From positions 67,520-131,519 of the forward strand of contig CAJUGO010000004.1 of assembly GCA_910585865.1 (NCBI GenBank): a stretch of 64,000 nt of DNA. The letters run 5' to 3'. Source of the DNA: an uncultured Ruminococcus sp. Its GTDB lineage: Bacteria; Bacillota; Clostridia; Oscillospirales; Acutalibacteraceae. The notes below the pieces were generated by a model. The model did not search any database, was not told the origin of the DNA, and was given only the letters and a program-made list of their open reading frames with translations. Every line of letters begins with the position of its first letter. Within the stretch, counting starts at the first letter, position 1. Below, piece after piece: positions 52,832 to 60,010 of this stretch. The translations under genes and the position numbers were made by a program.

Positions 52832-53195
52832 TACTTTCATCCTCATCTTCGTTAATATCAAGGCTGTTAAGAATACGGCTGATATTTGCACTGTATTCTA
52901 TGCTGTCAGTTGCGTTAAATATTAATTGGGGAACATGGCGAAGATGCAGTCGGTGGCCAAGCTCTCTTCTAATAAAACCTGCTGCGGACTTAAGCCCCTT
53001 TACTGCTTCTCTTGCCCTGTCGATTCCCTCTATTGCACTAACCTGGACAGTACAGTATGAAAGATCATTTGTAACCTCTACCCGTACTATTGATAAAAAC
53101 GCCTGCTGCACCCTCGGGTCTTTGAGTTCTCTGAAAATAGCGGTAAGCTCCCGTTTAATATCTTCGGTTGTGCGTTCAATTCTGTGGCTTGCCAT
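52818..53195 (-). CDS. rbfA: Ribosome-binding factor A
   Basis: RbfA helps mature the 30S subunit and the 16S 5' end. This KH-like protein opens MASHRIERTTEDIKRELTAI and contains LPH-region residues LGHRLHLRHVPQLIFNATDS near residue 80. Length is 125. It follows infB by 92 nt. Confidence 0.95.
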   Translation of the reverse strand: MASHRIERTTEDIKRELTAIFRELKDPRVQQAFLSIVRVEVTNDLSYCTVQVSAIEGIDRAREAVKGLKSAAGFIRRELGHRLHLRHVPQLIFNATDSIEYSANISRILNSLDINEDEDESNESE

Positions 53196-53287
53196 GCTAT
53201 CACTTCCTTATTTTAAATCAATCTTTCAGATATATCCTATAAACAATAAAATATTCGGGTTTTAGACACTTTATTGAATTACCCTTT

Positions 53288-55660
53288 TTAATCGCGGTAC
53301 TCCTCTATTGTATAAACCTCAAACATATCGCCTTCTTTAATATCGTTAAAGCGTTCCAGACCAATGCCGCATTCGTAACCTTCATTAACCTCTTTAACCG
53401 CATCCTTAAATCTCTGCAAAGATGCAATTATATCATCTGCAATAACAATACCGTCGCGAATTACCCTTACACTGGCATTACGCTGAATTTTTCCGCTCTT
53501 GACATATGAACCCGATATTACGCCAACAGATTTAATCTTGATAACATTGCGGCATTCAGCCATTCCCAGTACAACTTCTCTTGTTTTCGGGGCAAGCATA
53601 CCCTTCATTGCAGCTTCAATCTCATTAATGCAGTCATAAATAACACTGTAAAGGCGCATATCAACTCCGGATCTCTCTGCGTTCTCTGCGGCAACAACGT
53701 CCGGACGGACATTAAAGCCAACTATGATTGCATTTGACGCTTCAGCAAGCATTACATCAGATTCGTTAACTGCACCTACTGCACCGTGAATTACGTTTAC
53801 ACGCACTTCATCGTTTGAAAGCTTTTCAAGTGACTGTTTAACAGCTTCAACTGAACCCTGAACATCTGCTTTAACAATAATCTGCAATTCCTTAACTTCA
53901 CCCAGTTTCATCTGATCAAAGAGGTTGTCAAGGGTTACCTTTGTCTGAGCATTAAATATTTCTTCTTTCTTGGCAGTCTTTCTCTGGTCAACAAGCGTAC
54001 GGGCAAGGCGCTCATCTGTTACTGCATCAAATACATCTCCGCCTGTCGGTACTTCGTCAAGACCTGTGATTTCAACAGGAACAGACGGTCCTGCCTCATT
54101 GACCCTCTCTCCCTTATCATTAGTCATTACTCTTACACGGCCTACACAAGTACCGGCAATAATAATATCTCCCTTATGCAGTGTTCCGTTTTGAACAAGC
54201 ATTGTAGCAATCGGACCTCTGCCTTTGTCAAGTCTTGCCTCAATAACAGTACCCTTTGCTGCTCTGTCGGGATTAGCCTTAAGCTCTTTCATTTCGGCAA
54301 CAAGTGCTACCATTTCAAGCAAGTCGCCCAGTCCTTCTTTAGTCTTTGCCGATACCGGAATACACGGAGTATCTCCGCCCCATTCTTCAGGAATAAGTTC
54401 GTGCTCGGTAAGCTGCTGCTTAACAGTCTCCGGATTTGCGCCTACTTTATCCATTTTATTAATTGCAACAATTACAGATACGCCCGCAGCCTTTGCATGA
54501 TGTATTGCTTCAACAGTCTGGGGCATAATACCGTCATCTGCCGCTACTACAAGAATTGCAATATCAGTAACCTGTGCACCTCTTGCACGCATAGTTGTAA
54601 AAGCCTCATGTCCCGGTGTATCAAGAAAAGTAATAGGCTTCCCGTTTACTTCAACTCTGTAAGCACCGATATGCTGTGTAATACCGCCTGCCTCGCCTGC
54701 GGTTACGTTAGAATGACGAATAGCATCGAGAATAGAAGTTTTTCCGTGGTCAACATGACCCATAACAACTACTACCGGAGCTCTCTCTACGAGATTTGCA
54801 TCATCATCTTCGCTGTCGTCAATAATTCTTTCTTCAATTGTTACAACAACTTCCTTTTCAACTTTTGCATGAAATTCCATAGCAATAAGGGAAGCAGTAT
54901 CAAAATCAATTGAATCCGTTGCAGTTACCATTGAACCCATAAGAAACGCCTTTTTTACTACCTCTGCAACAGTAGCTTTCAGGCGGAGCGCAAGCTCAGA
55001 CACCACAATTTCATCGGGAATCTGAACTGTAATGGGTTTTTGCTTGCGTTCAAGCGCAATACGGTTGAGTCTCTCCTGCTCTGTTTCGCGTCTGCCCTGC
55101 CTTCTGCCCCTTTGACGCTGAGAACGGTTTGAAAACTTCTGCTTTTTCATAATGTTGTCTGTGCTGCGCATTTTTGAACTTGCACTTGCAAGATCATCGT
55201 ATTTCTGGTTGTATCGCTCAACATCAACATTAGTTGCACGTGTATCAATAACCCTGCGTCTGCGTGCAGATTCGTCGCCGTCAGACTTGGAATCATCTTC
55301 CTGGATATTTGTTTTTTCACTCTGCCTATACTTATTATTTACTTTTTCGGCAGACTTATCAATCTTTTTCTTTTTATTTTCTTTAGCTGTATTTTTTTGT
55401 ACAGGATGAGTTTCTTTAGCCTCTGTATTTTCAGTTTCCGGCTGTCCGTCGATTTTTTTATTGCGAGAGTCAAAATAAGCATCCAAGCTTTCAACTTTGT
55501 TTTCCTGTGTTACAACATCAAAAATAACATCAAGTTCGTTTTCCTCAAGGGATGTCATCGTCTTTTTGGTTACACCGCAATATTTTTCAAGTATCTCAAT
55601 AACCTTCTTGTTAGAAACACCCAAATCGTTTGCTACATCTTTCACCTTATATTTTATCAT
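53288..55660 (-). CDS. infB: Translation initiation factor IF-2
   Basis: IF-2 is the GTPase that brings initiator tRNA to the 30S subunit. The N-terminal IF2_N region (YKVKDVANDLGVSNKKVIEI) is followed by a Lys/Glu-rich linker and a second IF2_N-like segment. The G domain has VVMGHVDHGKTS, LDTPGHEAFTTM and INKMDKVGA. The C-terminal domains end in EGDMFEVYTIEEY. The ATG 5 nt after GGGAGGAG was chosen; the ORF extends nine codons further upstream without a site. Length is 790. The start overlaps ylxQ by 14 nt. Confidence 0.97.
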   Translation of the reverse strand: MIKYKVKDVANDLGVSNKKVIEILEKYCGVTKKTMTSLEENELDVIFDVVTQENKVESLDAYFDSRNKKIDGQPETENTEAKETHPVQKNTAKENKKKKIDKSAEKVNNKYRQSEKTNIQEDDSKSDGDESARRRRVIDTRATNVDVERYNQKYDDLASASSKMRSTDNIMKKQKFSNRSQRQRGRRQGRRETEQERLNRIALERKQKPITVQIPDEIVVSELALRLKATVAEVVKKAFLMGSMVTATDSIDFDTASLIAMEFHAKVEKEVVVTIEERIIDDSEDDDANLVERAPVVVVMGHVDHGKTSILDAIRHSNVTAGEAGGITQHIGAYRVEVNGKPITFLDTPGHEAFTTMRARGAQVTDIAILVVAADDGIMPQTVEAIHHAKAAGVSVIVAINKMDKVGANPETVKQQLTEHELIPEEWGGDTPCIPVSAKTKEGLGDLLEMVALVAEMKELKANPDRAAKGTVIEARLDKGRGPIATMLVQNGTLHKGDIIIAGTCVGRVRVMTNDKGERVNEAGPSVPVEITGLDEVPTGGDVFDAVTDERLARTLVDQRKTAKKEEIFNAQTKVTLDNLFDQMKLGEVKELQIIVKADVQGSVEAVKQSLEKLSNDEVRVNVIHGAVGAVNESDVMLAEASNAIIVGFNVRPDVVAAENAERSGVDMRLYSVIYDCINEIEAAMKGMLAPKTREVVLGMAECRNVIKIKSVGVISGSYVKSGKIQRNASVRVIRDGIVIADDIIASLQRFKDAVKEVNEGYECGIGLERFNDIKEGDMFEVYTIEEYRD

Positions 55661-55979
55661 GTAATTCTCCTCCCAATTCGTTTTCAATAAGCACCGTCAG
55701 CTTATCGGCAAAGCCTTTATCTTCAACCGCCATAACCCCGCAGAGTTTTCCTACAGCTATACTTACTTCGTCCTTGCTTCTGCTTATCACAAATGTTTTT
55801 ACATCACCGTTATGTGCAGCTGTCAAAACAGGTTTGCTGCTGCTTTTTGAAAAGTCACTCGCAAAAATTATCAGCCTTGCCTTGTGTTTTTGTATGGAGT
55901 CAATCGACGGGTCGGCACCGATTACCAGTTTGCCGGCACGCCTGCAAATGCCGAGGAGTGACAAAATTCTGTCATTCAT
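55647..55979 (-). CDS. ylxQ: L7Ae-type RNA-binding protein YlxQ
   Basis: A small ribosomal protein eL8/L7Ae-family RNA-binding protein (110 residues) with LGICRRAGKLVIGADPSIDS near the start and ARLIIFASDFSKSS. These proteins bind kink-turn RNAs, but the cellular role of YlxQ is unsettled. Its position between ylxR and infB is conserved in Firmicutes. It overlaps infB and lies 14 nt after ylxR. Confidence 0.92.
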   Translation of the reverse strand: MNDRILSLLGICRRAGKLVIGADPSIDSIQKHKARLIIFASDFSKSSSKPVLTAAHNGDVKTFVISRSKDEVSIAVGKLCGVMAVEDKGFADKLTVLIENELGGELHDKI

Positions 55980-55993
55980 TTGTCAACCTCCCT

Positions 55994-56299
55994 TTATGTC
56001 TGTATACTCAATAATTCGCTTTGCATTTGCTCATATACTTCATCGGGAATTTTACAACTTAATGAACGCTCAAACCTTCGTGCCTTGCGCGCCTTTTCAA
56101 AGCATGAAAGATTTTTGCATACATATGCTCCGCGCCCCGGCTTTCTTCCGGTAAGATCAAGTGAAATTTCTCCGCTTTTAATAACATTACCCGCTTCGTC
56201 CTTTACGTCAGGCGCTTTTACCACGCGGATAAGCTCACGTTTTTCTTTCATTTCACCGCATCCTGTGCATTTGCGCAGGGGCATTTTTCTTTGCTTCAT
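55994..56299 (-). CDS. ylxR: YlxR-family RNA-binding protein (RnpM)
   Basis: A 101-residue protein of the YlxR/DUF448 family, reported elsewhere to modulate RNase P. The signature KMPLRKCTGCGEMKEKRELI and the downstream GRKPGRGAYVC are intact. It is encoded between nusA and ylxQ, the usual place. Confidence 0.93.
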   Translation of the reverse strand: MKQRKMPLRKCTGCGEMKEKRELIRVVKAPDVKDEAGNVIKSGEISLDLTGRKPGRGAYVCKNLSCFEKARKARRFERSLSCKIPDEVYEQMQSELLSIQT

Positions 56300-56320
56300 A
56301 AAATCCCTTTCTTTACAAAA

Positions 56321-57421
56321 TTATTCTTCTGTAACCTCTGTGTTTTCGTCTTCTGTTTCCTCATCCTCGCCATAAAATCCGCTTTCCGGACGAATATCAA
56401 TTCTCCAGCCTGTAAGCCTTGCCGCAAGGCGGGCGTTCTGTCCCTTATTACCGATTGCAAGTGAAAGCTGTCCGTCCGGAACCGTTACTTTACAGTTCTT
56501 TGCATCAGCGTCAATAATTTCGACCTTGCATACAGAAGCAGGTGAAAGAGCCGCTGAAATATACTTTTCGGGTTCATCACTGTACTCGATAATATCAATT
56601 TTTTCTCCGCCCAGTTCTTCGACAATTTGATTTACACGAACGCCCTTTGTACCGATGCATGCACCGATTGCATCAATATCGGGGTTTGTACTTGCAACTG
56701 CCATTTTTGTTCTGGAACCTGCCTCGCGTGACACTGATTTAATCTCAACAACACCGTCAAAAATTTCCGGAACTTCCTGTTCAAACAAACGCTTTACAAG
56801 CCCCGGGTGCGTTCTTGAAATAATAGCGTGCGGACCTTTTTCATTGTCCTTTACATCTGCAATATATACCTTGATATGGTCACCTTCCTTTAGATTTTCA
56901 TGACCAATCTGTTCACTTTTTGGAAGCATTGCTTCGCTTTTGCCGATTTTAATTGTAGCAATACCTGACTTGGGATCAATCCTCTCAACCTGAGCTGTTA
57001 CAATCTCGCCCAGCTTGCTTTGAAATTCAATAAGCGACTGACCCTTCTCTCCTGCACGTATTCCCTGACGAATAACATTTCGTGCAGAAGAAACAGATGT
57101 CCATCCAAGGTGCTTTGGATCAATTGGAACTTCTATCTCATCGCCTATATTATACCTCTTTCTCTTGTTGATTTTTGCAGCTTCATCAAGCGTTACCTCA
57201 AAATTCGGATCGTAAACCTCTTCCACAACCGTCTTGATTAATTTAGCGTCAAATGTGTTTTTTTCTGCATCAATCTTAATAATTACATTATCATTTCCGC
57301 CGTAATAATTTTTGCAGGCAACTGAAATTGCTTTTTCAATATGCTGAAGCATATAATCTTTTGATATACCTTTTTCTTTTTCAAATAAATTTAAGGCTTC
57401 AAATAAGTCTTTGTTAGTCAT
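56321..57421 (-). CDS. nusA: Transcription termination/antitermination factor NusA
   Basis: NusA binds RNA polymerase and nascent RNA and affects pausing and termination. The N-terminal domain (NKDLFEALNLFEKEKGISKD) is followed by S1 (IVTAQVERIDPKSGIATI), KH1 (EIKSVSREAGSRTKMAV) and KH2 (SLAIGNKGQNARLAARLTGW). Length of 366 fits Firmicutes NusA, which lacks the acidic repeats; the tail is acidic and short. The ATG 11 nt after AAGGA was preferred to one four codons earlier that abuts the site. Confidence 0.96.
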   Translation of the reverse strand: MTNKDLFEALNLFEKEKGISKDYMLQHIEKAISVACKNYYGGNDNVIIKIDAEKNTFDAKLIKTVVEEVYDPNFEVTLDEAAKINKRKRYNIGDEIEVPIDPKHLGWTSVSSARNVIRQGIRAGEKGQSLIEFQSKLGEIVTAQVERIDPKSGIATIKIGKSEAMLPKSEQIGHENLKEGDHIKVYIADVKDNEKGPHAIISRTHPGLVKRLFEQEVPEIFDGVVEIKSVSREAGSRTKMAVASTNPDIDAIGACIGTKGVRVNQIVEELGGEKIDIIEYSDEPEKYISAALSPASVCKVEIIDADAKNCKVTVPDGQLSLAIGNKGQNARLAARLTGWRIDIRPESGFYGEDEETEDENTEVTEE

Positions 57422-57462
57422 TTTCCAACTCATCCTTTACTAAATTATTTATATAAATAAAA

Positions 57463-57942
57463 TCAGTCAAAATCATCAAGCTTAATCCACGCGGCATCTT
57501 TTTTATTTATAGTAATTTCATTTTCATTGCCATGATCAGAAATTGTCACCATTCCGTCATCATAACCCTTAAGAACGCCGTTAAATTCTTTGCCGATTCC
57601 GTCAATGGGACGAAGCATTTTTACCATTATATCCGATCCGATAAACTTATTAAAATGTTCGTCGCAAATAAGTTCGCGCTCAATTCCCGGAGAACAAACC
57701 TCCAGACAATAGGCATTTTCAATTGGATCCAGCTCGTCAAGCGGATCATTGATTGCACGGGAAACCTTTTCACAGTCAGTAATGTCAACACCGTCCGGTT
57801 TGTCGATAAAAATACGCAAGTACCAATCGGCACCTTCTTTAACATAGCGCACATCCCAAAGTGTAAGTCCAAACCCTTCTACTATAGGCTTGCAAAGCTC
57901 ACGAACTTTGCCGACGGTAACCCCGCCCTTGCTTTTTGCCAT
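57463..57942 (-). CDS. rimP: Ribosome maturation factor RimP
   Basis: RimP is needed for 30S maturation. It contains LCKPIVEGFGLTLWDVRYVK, RIFIDKPDGVDITDCEKVSR and VCSPGIERELICDEHFNKFI, all typical. The ATG giving MAKSKGGVTVGKV has GGAGG upstream; a longer frame would start in the leader hairpin and was rejected. At 159 residues it is normal. It is the first gene of the operon. Confidence 0.95.
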   Translation of the reverse strand: MAKSKGGVTVGKVRELCKPIVEGFGLTLWDVRYVKEGADWYLRIFIDKPDGVDITDCEKVSRAINDPLDELDPIENAYCLEVCSPGIERELICDEHFNKFIGSDIMVKMLRPIDGIGKEFNGVLKGYDDGMVTISDHGNENEITINKKDAAWIKLDDFD

Positions 57943-57991
57943 ACAATTCCTCCTCAAAGTAAAACAAAGCGCAAATATTTTAAACAAATGC

Positions 57992-58020
57992 AAAGGAGCG
58001 GGTTTGCTGCCCACTCCTTT
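57992..58020 (-). promoter_or_regulatory. Hairpin in the rimP-nusA leader
   Basis: AAAGGAGTGGG pairs with CCCGCTCCTTT (one G-U) around a 7-nt loop in the 5' leader of the operon. No T-run follows, so it is not a plain terminator. It could be a NusA-responsive or stability element. Confidence 0.5.
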
Positions 58021-58041
58021 AACCTTTAATATAATATTAAA

Positions 58042-58070
58042 ATTATATCACCAAAAATCCAATTTAGCAA
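58042..58070 (-). promoter_or_regulatory. Promoter of the rimP-truB operon
   Basis: TTGCTA and TATAAT are 17 bp apart on the minus strand, with a leader of about 95 nt. Confidence 0.7.
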
Positions 58071-58118
58071 GTGTTTTTCAAAATTTTTAAGAAAATTTAT
58101 AAAAAACTAAAAAAACAT

Positions 58119-58147
58119 TTGAAATTCTAAAATAAATATGTTATTAT
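58119..58147 (+). promoter_or_regulatory. Probable promoter of tRNA-Thr
   Basis: TTGAAA and TATTAT are 17 bp apart, about 70 nt ahead of the tRNA. The leader contains a 7-bp hairpin (58155-58161 with 58196-58202). Confidence 0.55.
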
Positions 58148-58220
58148 ATCATTCAGACATTGCATCGGAGCGTATCCGGTAAATTTGTTCCCACGAATGT
58201 CTTATACAGTTTTATACTAT

Positions 58221-58296
58221 GCTGATATAGCTCAGTAGGCAGAGTGCGTCCTTGGTAAGGACGAGGTCACGGGTTCGAATCCCGTTATCAGCTCCA
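58221..58296 (+). tRNA. tRNA-Thr (anticodon GGT)
   Basis: A complete cloverleaf with encoded CCA. The acceptor GCTGATA pairs with TATCAGC, the D-arm is GCTCAGTAGGCAGAGT, the anticodon stem CGTCC/GGACG encloses the loop TTGGTAA (anticodon GGT), and the T-arm holds GGTTCGAATCC. Everything to its right in the window is accessory DNA. Confidence 0.96.
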
Positions 58297-58310
58297 TAAC
58301 ATTCATTAAT

Positions 58311-58350
58311 GTAAAAGCTCAGTAGATATCGATGTTTACTGAGCTTTTAC
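58311..58350 (+). terminator. Terminator after tRNA-Thr
   Basis: A perfect 14-bp stem (GTAAAAGCTCAGTA and its complement) with a 12-nt loop begins 15 nt past the tRNA end. Confidence 0.85.
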
Positions 58351-58390
58351 TATATAAAATCACACTGAATTATGCTAAATTATATATCGT

Positions 58391-58420
58391 AGCTAACATA
58401 AAGCTAACAAGCAGCTAACA
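58391..58420. repeat. Three direct repeats of AGCTAACA spaced 11 bp
   Basis: AGCTAACA occurs at 58391, 58402 and 58413, so the copies lie on one face of the helix. Close to a tRNA 3' end this looks like the arm-type binding sites of a tyrosine recombinase attachment region (inference). Confidence 0.6.
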
Positions 58421-58489
58421 AAAATTTAAATATAAAAATCCCTCTTATGGTAGCTGATCAGCCCCATTTTGTTCGGGCAATACAAAACA

Positions 58490-58522
58490 CCCTATGGTAG
58501 TTATTTCTATCCTACCATAGGG
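58490..58522 (+). terminator. Terminator-like hairpin in the island left end
   Basis: CCCTATGGTAG pairs with CTACCATAGGG around an 11-nt loop, followed by GGGTACTTTTTTC. The gene it served is not visible. It may have belonged to a lost integrase or element gene. Confidence 0.6.
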
Positions 58523-58561
58523 GGTACTTTTTTCTGCTCTATAATAAATTGGGGGTAGTAA

Positions 58562-58741
58562 TTAAGAGCCAATTCATTTTCTTCTGTCATCACAAATGGC
58601 TTTACTGAAGGCTGCAACAACAAAATCAAAGTTCTTAAACGCAATGCTTACGGCTACAGAAATTTCAATCGTTTTCGTAATCGTATTTTACATATCTTTT
58701 CTCACCAATCTATCAATTATCAAAAACAAGCGACAGCTTAA
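58562..58741 (+). pseudogene. ISL3-family transposase, C-terminal remnant
   Basis: A 59-codon open stretch encodes the end of an ISL3-type DDE transposase: NGFTEGCNNKIKVLKRNAYG and RNFNRFRNRILHIFS are family signatures. The upstream part of the gene is absent; an in-frame stop precedes the fragment. A candidate IS end lies about 40 bp further on. Confidence 0.8.
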
Positions 58742-58783
58742 ATTGCCATCGCTTGTAATTTAACTATTCGTTTTTCGGTTTTT

Positions 58784-58805
58784 CCCCAACTATTGACATT
58801 GAGCC
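58784..58805. mobile_element. Candidate right terminal inverted repeat of the decayed ISL3-type element
   Basis: CCCCAACTATTGACATTGAG (plus CC) lies after the transposase fragment and, read as its complement, starts GGCTC as ISL3-family ends commonly do. No matching left end was found in the window. Confidence 0.5.
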
Positions 58806-58901
58806 TTTTTATTATACCGGATACCAGAGAACAAAAGTTTTGTCAAGGACTGTGTAGAAAATATCTTTTTTCATAATACCATACAATAATCGACAAATAT
58901 C

Positions 58902-58930
58902 TTGACAACTCAATCTTTTTCCAGCATAAT
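58902..58930 (+). promoter_or_regulatory. Promoter of the HTH-methyltransferase-DGQHR module
   Basis: TTGACA and CATAAT are 17 bp apart, with a start about 20 nt before the HTH gene. Confidence 0.75.
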
Positions 58931-58958
58931 AGTGTTAAAAATTGGGGGCGTGTCGATT

Positions 58959-59147
58959 ATGTCTGAAATTAATGATAGATATTATTCTATGTCGGAAATA
59001 TGCAAATATCTTGGTATTAGTAGAGATTCTGCTTTAAAATGGATTGCAAACAAGGGCATGCCTGCCCATAAAGTCGGCAAAAAGTGGAAATTCAAAGTTT
59101 CCGAAATTGATGAATGGGTTTGTAAAGGACAAGCTGAAGAAATATAG
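58959..59147 (+). CDS. Excisionase-type helix-turn-helix protein (HTH_17)
   Basis: A 62-residue DNA-binding protein with a winged MerR-like/excisionase fold: YYSMSEICKYLGISRDSALK, GMPAHKVGKKWKF and SEIDEWV are the usual positions. The ATG giving MSEINDRYYSMSEIC was chosen since the longer frame starts inside the promoter. It precedes the methyltransferase by 32 nt in the same transcript. A controller role for the module, like C proteins of restriction systems, or an excisionase role are both possible. Confidence 0.85.
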   Translation: MSEINDRYYSMSEICKYLGISRDSALKWIANKGMPAHKVGKKWKFKVSEIDEWVCKGQAEEI

Positions 59148-59179
59148 AATTTGTAAAATTAACTTTAGGAGGCAGGAAC

Positions 59180-60010
59180 GTGTCTAATATTGAACCCTTT
59201 ATACGTTGGGCTGGTGGCAAAACATGGTTTTTAGAGCAGTTTGCCGCAACCATTTCAAACATAGATATTAGAAATTACTATGAACCATTTTTGGGTGGTG
59301 GATCGGTTTTCTTTTCATTGGAATCGTACAAGCACGCATATTTAACTGATATTAATTCAGATTTGATTAATGCTTATATACAAATACGAGATAATCCACA
59401 GGAATTAATATTAAAATTTCAAAGCTTTGAAAATAGCGAACAGCAGTATTATCATATTCGACAAACTGAATTTACTTCTGAAATTGATAAGGCGGCACAA
59501 TTCATTTATCTCAACCAAACTTCTTACAATGGCTTGTATCGTGTTAATAAAAACGGTAATTATAATGTGCCTTATGGTTTTAGGGAAAATTGGACTTACA
59601 ATATTGAAAGAATATTGACAGCAAATCAAAAATTACAAGGCGTTAGATTAAAATGCTGTGATTTCAAAGAATACAAATATCGAATTCAACGAAATGACTT
59701 GGTTTTTTTAGATCCTCCATATACGGTTTCTCATAATAATAACGGATTTATAGAATATAACAAAAATCTTTTTTCATTAAACGACCAATATAGACTCCGT
59801 TCCTTTATTGATTATATCAGAAATAAAGGTGCCTATTATATATTGACAAATGCTGCACATCCCAAGATCGAAGAAATATTTAAAATTGATGGAGATCGAA
59901 TGGTGGAATTATGCAGAAATAGTTTAATTGGCGGAAAGAACTCTAAACGAGGGAAAATAACGGAATATATGTTTACTAATATTCATGAGGGAGTAAATCA
60001 CGATGAGTAA
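59180..60010 (+). CDS. DNA adenine methyltransferase, D12 class (Dam-like)
   Basis: A SAM-dependent N6-adenine methyltransferase of the alpha group. Motif X is FIRWAGGKTW at 7-16, motif I EPFLGGGSVFF at 35-45, and motif IV DPPY at 178-181 in VFLDPPYTVSHNNNGF. Length of 276 matches Dam/DpnIIA enzymes; GATC may be the target but that cannot be read here. The start is GTG with AGGAGG upstream. It overlaps the next gene by 8 nt, so the two are translationally coupled and most likely form one system. Confidence 0.93.
   Translation: MSNIEPFIRWAGGKTWFLEQFAATISNIDIRNYYEPFLGGGSVFFSLESYKHAYLTDINSDLINAYIQIRDNPQELILKFQSFENSEQQYYHIRQTEFTSEIDKAAQFIYLNQTSYNGLYRVNKNGNYNVPYGFRENWTYNIERILTANQKLQGVRLKCCDFKEYKYRIQRNDLVFLDPPYTVSHNNNGFIEYNKNLFSLNDQYRLRSFIDYIRNKGAYYILTNAAHPKIEEIFKIDGDRMVELCRNSLIGGKNSKRGKITEYMFTNIHEGVNHDE

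Noticed and set aside
54176..54913. 245-codon open frame on the plus strand inside infB
   Set aside because: It is antisense to a clearly conserved gene, its Cys/Asn/Ser-rich translation resembles no protein, and it has no promoter.
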